The notes beneath the pieces were generated by a model. That model did not search any database and had not been told where the DNA came from. It saw nothing but the letters and a program-made list of their open reading frames with translations. The translations under genes and the position numbers were made by a program. From Candidatus Avacidaminococcus intestinavium (GTDB lineage Bacteria > Bacillota > Negativicutes > Acidaminococcales > Acidaminococcaceae), in the NCBI GenBank assembly GCA_018714505.1, contig DVNI01000134.1, positions 1 to 64,000 on the forward strand: a DNA stretch of 64,000 nt, read 5' to 3'. Of this stretch, positions 60,149 through 64,000 are shown in pieces. How positions within the stretch are numbered: position 1 is the stretch's first letter; the number at the start of each line of letters is the position of its first letter.

Positions 60149-61480
60149 CTACTCAATAGTTTTGGCTAAATTCGCAAAACGTGTAAATTGTTTATGGAAG
60201 AATAGGCGTACAGTATCAACTGGTCCATTACGGTGCTTAGCAATAATTAATTCTGTGATATTCTTATTTTCTGTTTCTTTATCGTAATAATCTTCACGAT
60301 ACAAAAAAGCAACCATATCGGCATCTTGCTCCAACGCTCCAGATTCTCTTAAATCACTAAGCATCGGTTTTTTTATTTGCCGACTTTCAACGCTACGACT
60401 GAGCTGCGAAAGAGCAATAATTGGTACATTTAATTCTCTCGCTAAAGCTTTTAGTGAACGCGAAATATCAGATAACTCTTGCTGCCTATTTTCTGAGTTT
60501 TTCTTACCAGAACCCTGCATCAATTGCAAATAGTCAATGACCACTAATTGCAAATCATGCTCTACTTTTAAACGACGAGCCTTAGCCCGCATTTCCATAA
60601 CGGAAATACCCGGTGTATCATCAATAAAAATTTCAGCTTGACTTAGACTGTCCGCCGCCCAAATCAGCTGCTCCCAATCCTTATCTTCTAATTCGCCAAT
60701 ACGTAATCTAGATGAATCAATACTAGCTTCCGAACACAGCATACGTTGCACTAGCTGTTCTTTACTCATTTCCAAAGAAAAAATAGCCACTGCTTTTTTT
60801 TCGCGAATTGCAACATGTTCTGCAATATTGAGCACTAAAGCCGTCTTACCCATACTCGGCCTAGCTGCTATCAAGATTAAATCTGATGGTTGTAAACCAG
60901 AAGTTAGTCGGTCAAAATCCACAAAACCTGTAGCAAGTCCTGTTATACCACCTTTTTTATTATATAATTCATCAATTCGATCAACCGCGTTCATTACCAC
61001 GTCTTTAATTGGTGCAAAGTCACGATGAATTTTACGTTCAGAAACAGCTAAAATCATGCGCTCAGCATCATCTAGTAATGTGTTTACGTCGCCCGTACCC
61101 TCATAACCAGTACCAGCAATTTGCGTTGAAACACTAATTAATTGTCTCAGTAAAGATTTTTCTTCAACAATTTTAGCATGATATGCCACATTAGCTGCTG
61201 TTGGCACGGCATTAGCTAAATAAGTGATAAATTGAATTCCGCCAACATCTTCTAACTTACCTTCTTTTTTAAGCACCTCTGTTACCGTAACCATATCCAC
61301 TGCCTGATTTTTATTAAACAGTTTGACAATTACTTGGTACACCACGCGATGATCTTGACGATAAAAATCTTCTTCACGCAAAATCTCCGTTGCCTTTGAT
61401 ATCGCCTCTTTATCAATCATCATAGCGCCTAAAACCGCTTGTTCAGCTTCTATATTTTGCGGTGGAACACGATCAATCAT
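60149..61480 (-). CDS. dnaB: Replicative DNA helicase DnaB
   Basis: Hexameric replicative helicase of about 443 aa. The N-terminal domain begins VPPQNIEAEQAVLGAMM. The RecA-like domain has Walker A (ARPSMGKTALVLNIAEH), Walker B (LQLVVIDYLQLMQG) and LSRSVESRQIKKPMLSDLRESGALEQDADMVAFLYR. No intein is present. The start is the ATG after GAGG; an in-frame GTG two codons upstream overlaps the rplI TGA and is an alternative. Co-transcribed with rplI. Confidence 0.97.
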   Translation of the reverse strand: MIDRVPPQNIEAEQAVLGAMMIDKEAISKATEILREEDFYRQDHRVVYQVIVKLFNKNQAVDMVTVTEVLKKEGKLEDVGGIQFITYLANAVPTAANVAYHAKIVEEKSLLRQLISVSTQIAGTGYEGTGDVNTLLDDAERMILAVSERKIHRDFAPIKDVVMNAVDRIDELYNKKGGITGLATGFVDFDRLTSGLQPSDLILIAARPSMGKTALVLNIAEHVAIREKKAVAIFSLEMSKEQLVQRMLCSEASIDSSRLRIGELEDKDWEQLIWAADSLSQAEIFIDDTPGISVMEMRAKARRLKVEHDLQLVVIDYLQLMQGSGKKNSENRQQELSDISRSLKALARELNVPIIALSQLSRSVESRQIKKPMLSDLRESGALEQDADMVAFLYREDYYDKETENKNITELIIAKHRNGPVDTVRLFFHKQFTRFANLAKTIE

Positions 61481-61482
61481 CT

Positions 61483-61932
61483 TCACTCAGCCTCAATTTC
61501 TACCTTGAATTCAGCAGAAATCTCAGGATGTAATTTAGCAACGGCAATATATTCACCAATACTCTTTACCACAGTTTTTAACTCGATTTTTCGACGATCA
61601 ATACCCTCTAGTCCAGTCTGTTTAATCAAAGCCTCCGCAACATCTTTAGAGGTAACAGAACCAAACATTTTTCCATTTTCACCCACTCTAACCTGCATCT
61701 TTACAATAACTTTTTCAATTTGTGCCGCTAAAATTTTAGCTTCATCTTTCTTTTGCGCTGCCTTGAAAGAAGCCGTCGCTTTTTCTTGTTTTGCTTGATG
61801 CACATTTGCAGCACTAGCTTCTTTAGCTAGTTTTTTAGGCAATAAATAATTGCGAGCATAACCATCTGATGCCTCTACGATATCACCTTTTTTACCTAAA
61901 GATTTAACTTCTTGCAATAATATTACTTTCAT
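61483..61932 (-). CDS. rplI: 50S ribosomal protein L9
   Basis: Ribosomal protein of 149 aa with the typical start MKVILLQEVKSLGKKGDIVEASDGYARNYLLPKKLA, a long connecting helix and the C-terminal RNA-binding domain (GKMFGSVTSKDVAEALIKQTG). It overlaps the 3' end of gdpP by 29 bases. The gdpP-rplI-dnaB order is widely kept in Firmicutes. Confidence 0.98.
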   Translation of the reverse strand: MKVILLQEVKSLGKKGDIVEASDGYARNYLLPKKLAKEASAANVHQAKQEKATASFKAAQKKDEAKILAAQIEKVIVKMQVRVGENGKMFGSVTSKDVAEALIKQTGLEGIDRRKIELKTVVKSIGEYIAVAKLHPEISAEFKVEIEAE

Positions 61933-63931
61933 TAGTATCTATCTCCTCAAATTGTTTTTTTGTTAATTCAATAATCTGCGGTTCGATATCTTCAGCCTTT
62001 ACACCCTTTAATTGCAGGCCAGCAACAGTCTGGTGTCCACCGCCGCCTAACTCTTCCATGATAATTTGGACATTAATAGACCCATCACTTCGTGCGCTAA
62101 CTAAGAGTTCATCTTCAGTTTCGGCCATCACAACACTAACATTAATTTCATTCATAGCAACAAGTTCATCAGCCGCTTGTGCTAAAATAATCTGCGTAGT
62201 ATCATGCAACGGCGCATTTTTATAAATAGAAACTGCTAACCCTGGTAGCGGCATTCTAGCATCAGCGACTAAACGAGCACGCTGCATCACAGTCGCCTGC
62301 TCATCTCTAAAAAGTTTACGCACCAAAATCGGATCAGCACCATTACGTCTTAAATAAGCAGCCGCCTCAAAAGTTCTTTCCCCTGTCTGCACCGCAAAGT
62401 TCTTCGTATCTACAACTAAACCAGCATATAGCGCCGATGCCTCTGCGGCATCAAGTTCCAAACGATCATCAAAATAAGTAATTAATTCTGTCACTAGCTC
62501 ACTAGCGGACGAAGATAATGGCTCTAAGTATAGTAAGATGGAATTTTTGATCATATCTTCAGAACGACGATGATGGTCAATAATAACTTTTTTAGCAATT
62601 GTATTTAAGACCTCTTGCGAAGCCGAAAGCATCGGTCGATGATGATCTACTAAAATCAGTAAGCTATTAGACGTAATATGTTCAAGTGCGGCCTCTCCTT
62701 CAATAATAATAGAAGCATAGACATCATCTCGTTCTTCTGCCATTTTTTTAATTTTTTCTAAAGAATACCCCTGTCCACTAGTTACAATATAAGCTTCTTT
62801 CGAAAGTGAAAACGCCATTTTAGCTACACCAATCGCTGCTCCTAGCGAATCATAATCTTCGTTAATATGCCCCATAACAAAGACTTTATCTGCATCTAAC
62901 ATCAATTCGTGAATAGCCTGAGCAACAATTCTTGCGCGCACACGTGTACTCTTTGCTTGTACTACATTTTTTCCACCAAAAAATTGCATCTCTCCATTAA
63001 TCGAAACAACCGCTTGATCACCACCACGACCTAAAGCTAAATCTAAACCACTTTGAGCACGCTGACCTAATAATAATAAGGACTTTTCTTCACAGGCAAC
63101 CCCCATACTAATTGTCGGTGCAATCTTATTACCCGCTTTTATTTCTCTTATTTTATCGAGAATATCAAACTTATGATTAATTGCCTCATTTAAAGCTGCT
63201 TTATTAAAACAAACTGAATATAAATCCTCGTCATACTTAATAAACAAACCATTCAGTTCTTCAGACCACTTACTAATAATTTTATTAAATTCAACAGCGA
63301 CCGTTGCTTTAGTTGATTCACTCAACCCTTTCATCACATCACTGTAATTATCGAATTGAAGATTAGCAAAACAAATTTGTTCTTCATCAAATTTTTTCTT
63401 TTGCTGTTCTTTTTCTGTAACATCCATCAAATAAACAACGATTCCGGTAGAGTTTTCGCCACTTTCTGAAGTAATAATCCGCCGAGCCGTCATAATAAAA
63501 AAACGCTCGTTAATTTTGATTTGTTTTTCAATATTCTTATTACTTAAAGCTTCAAAAATATTTTCTGGCAAAGGCAAGATTTCTTTAAAATACATACCTT
63601 CTTCAGCATTACCATCCACCCAAGTTTGGAACATTTCATTTTTCCATTGCAATTTACCATCACTTTCAAAAACAGCAATTCCAATTGGCAAATGCTGAAC
63701 AGCATAATTATTTGCTCTTTCTATATTTCGTACAACAGTATCTAAATAAGCATTAAACCACATTTCTTTTGATTTATAAACCTTCCGACTTAGGTAATAA
63801 ACACCAATCAAAAGCAGTATACCTACTGGTAAGAATAACCTTTCATAAATACCGACGATAATAATCAAAATACAAATAACAGCAATAAAAAAACGATTAT
63901 CGCTCCAAAAATTCCAATTTTTATTAAACAT
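61904..63931 (-). CDS. gdpP: Cyclic-di-AMP phosphodiesterase GdpP
   Basis: Membrane-anchored c-di-AMP hydrolase of 675 aa. Two N-terminal helices (FFIAVICILIIIVGIYERLFLPVGILLLIGVYYL) are followed by a PAS domain (about 75-175) and a degenerate GGDEF domain in which the active-site motif is replaced. The DHH domain comes next (GHINEDYDSLGAAIGVAK, LILVDHHRPMLSASQEV), then DHHA1, ending GGGGHQTVAGLQLKG. It lowers c-di-AMP, a regulator of turgor, potassium transport and cell-wall homeostasis. AGGAGAT precedes the ATG. Confidence 0.95.
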   Translation of the reverse strand: MFNKNWNFWSDNRFFIAVICILIIIVGIYERLFLPVGILLLIGVYYLSRKVYKSKEMWFNAYLDTVVRNIERANNYAVQHLPIGIAVFESDGKLQWKNEMFQTWVDGNAEEGMYFKEILPLPENIFEALSNKNIEKQIKINERFFIMTARRIITSESGENSTGIVVYLMDVTEKEQQKKKFDEEQICFANLQFDNYSDVMKGLSESTKATVAVEFNKIISKWSEELNGLFIKYDEDLYSVCFNKAALNEAINHKFDILDKIREIKAGNKIAPTISMGVACEEKSLLLLGQRAQSGLDLALGRGGDQAVVSINGEMQFFGGKNVVQAKSTRVRARIVAQAIHELMLDADKVFVMGHINEDYDSLGAAIGVAKMAFSLSKEAYIVTSGQGYSLEKIKKMAEERDDVYASIIIEGEAALEHITSNSLLILVDHHRPMLSASQEVLNTIAKKVIIDHHRRSEDMIKNSILLYLEPLSSSASELVTELITYFDDRLELDAAEASALYAGLVVDTKNFAVQTGERTFEAAAYLRRNGADPILVRKLFRDEQATVMQRARLVADARMPLPGLAVSIYKNAPLHDTTQIILAQAADELVAMNEINVSVVMAETEDELLVSARSDGSINVQIIMEELGGGGHQTVAGLQLKGVKAEDIEPQIIELTKKQFEEIDTNESNIIARS

Positions 63932-64000
63932 TTTTATCTCCTTATCTTCCTCAAGCTTACTTATTCCTATTACTCTTCAACTTGCGGAAATCAAAAAGCA

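Noticed and set aside
1-64000. CRISPR arrays, insertion sequences, prophage or defence islands
   Set aside because: No regularly spaced repeats, transposase, integrase or phage structural genes were found; gene content is mostly core metabolism and regulation.

Overview
The window is a contiguous chromosomal segment of a low-GC, anaerobic Firmicute-type bacterium, most likely a member of the Negativicutes. The best clue is the fold-III lysine/ornithine decarboxylase at 22953-24131, which closely resembles the Selenomonas ruminantium enzyme. FeoAB, desulfoferrodoxin, ferritin, a PYC-type pyruvate carboxylase, glycine cleavage genes and the gdpP-rplI-dnaB-purB-purA block are also compatible with an anaerobic Firmicute. 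I see no insertion sequence, prophage, CRISPR array or rRNA. The genus cannot be fixed from this sequence alone.

Layout. 1-3226: ferrous iron uptake (feoA, feoA, feoB) with a divergent DtxR-family regulator. 3291-8481: pyruvate carboxylase and an unrecognised 526-aa protein. 8486-15298: a rearranged phosphate regulon, transcribed leftward in the order phoB, pstB-phoU, pstS, pstC-pstA-phoR, with two Pho-box arrays. 15504-18214: CstA and a TauE/SafE exporter split into two half-size genes. 18258-21736: an iron-chelate ABC transporter with a flavodoxin, under the same operator motif as feo. 21838-24131: an orphan protein and the decarboxylase. 24414-35080: a long leftward cluster running from a glycine riboswitch through gcvT-gcvH-gcvPA-gcvPB, two radical SAM proteins resembling the split lipoyl synthase LipS1/LipS2, lipM, lpd, a YgjP-like peptidase and serS. 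35141-38459: a thioredoxin-reductase-like flavoprotein without NADPH motifs, a ferritin-like/VIT iron exporter, a ZIP transporter and desulfoferrodoxin. 38484-42355: a PASTA penicillin-binding protein, ftsW and trmB. 42474-48280: a degenerate sigma-54-type activator, an NlpC/P60 hydrolase, an AEC transporter, a CNNM/CBS protein and a flavin reductase. 48440-50996: tRNA-Gly, a probable leftward small RNA and several small genes. 51062-57306: ferritin, a disulfide oxidoreductase, an unknown membrane protein, a two-component system, a secreted repeat protein and tRNA-Lys. 57379-63931: purA, purB, dnaB, rplI and gdpP.

How it works together. Iron recurs as a theme. Two uptake systems share a GTTAGC-N4-GCTAAC operator next to strong promoters, beside a regulator carrying the Cys-Arg-x-Glu-His ligand set of DtxR. 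Storage (ferritin), probable export (ferritin-VIT) and oxygen defence (superoxide reductase) are also present. The gcv cluster appears self-sufficient: a riboswitch senses glycine, the four Gcv proteins cleave it, Lpd reoxidises the lipoyl arm, and LipM plus the radical SAM pair would build the lipoyl cofactor on GcvH.

Many start codons were moved from the ORF-track positions on the basis of Shine-Dalgarno spacing and stop/start overlaps. All functions are inferred from sequence reading, with no database search.
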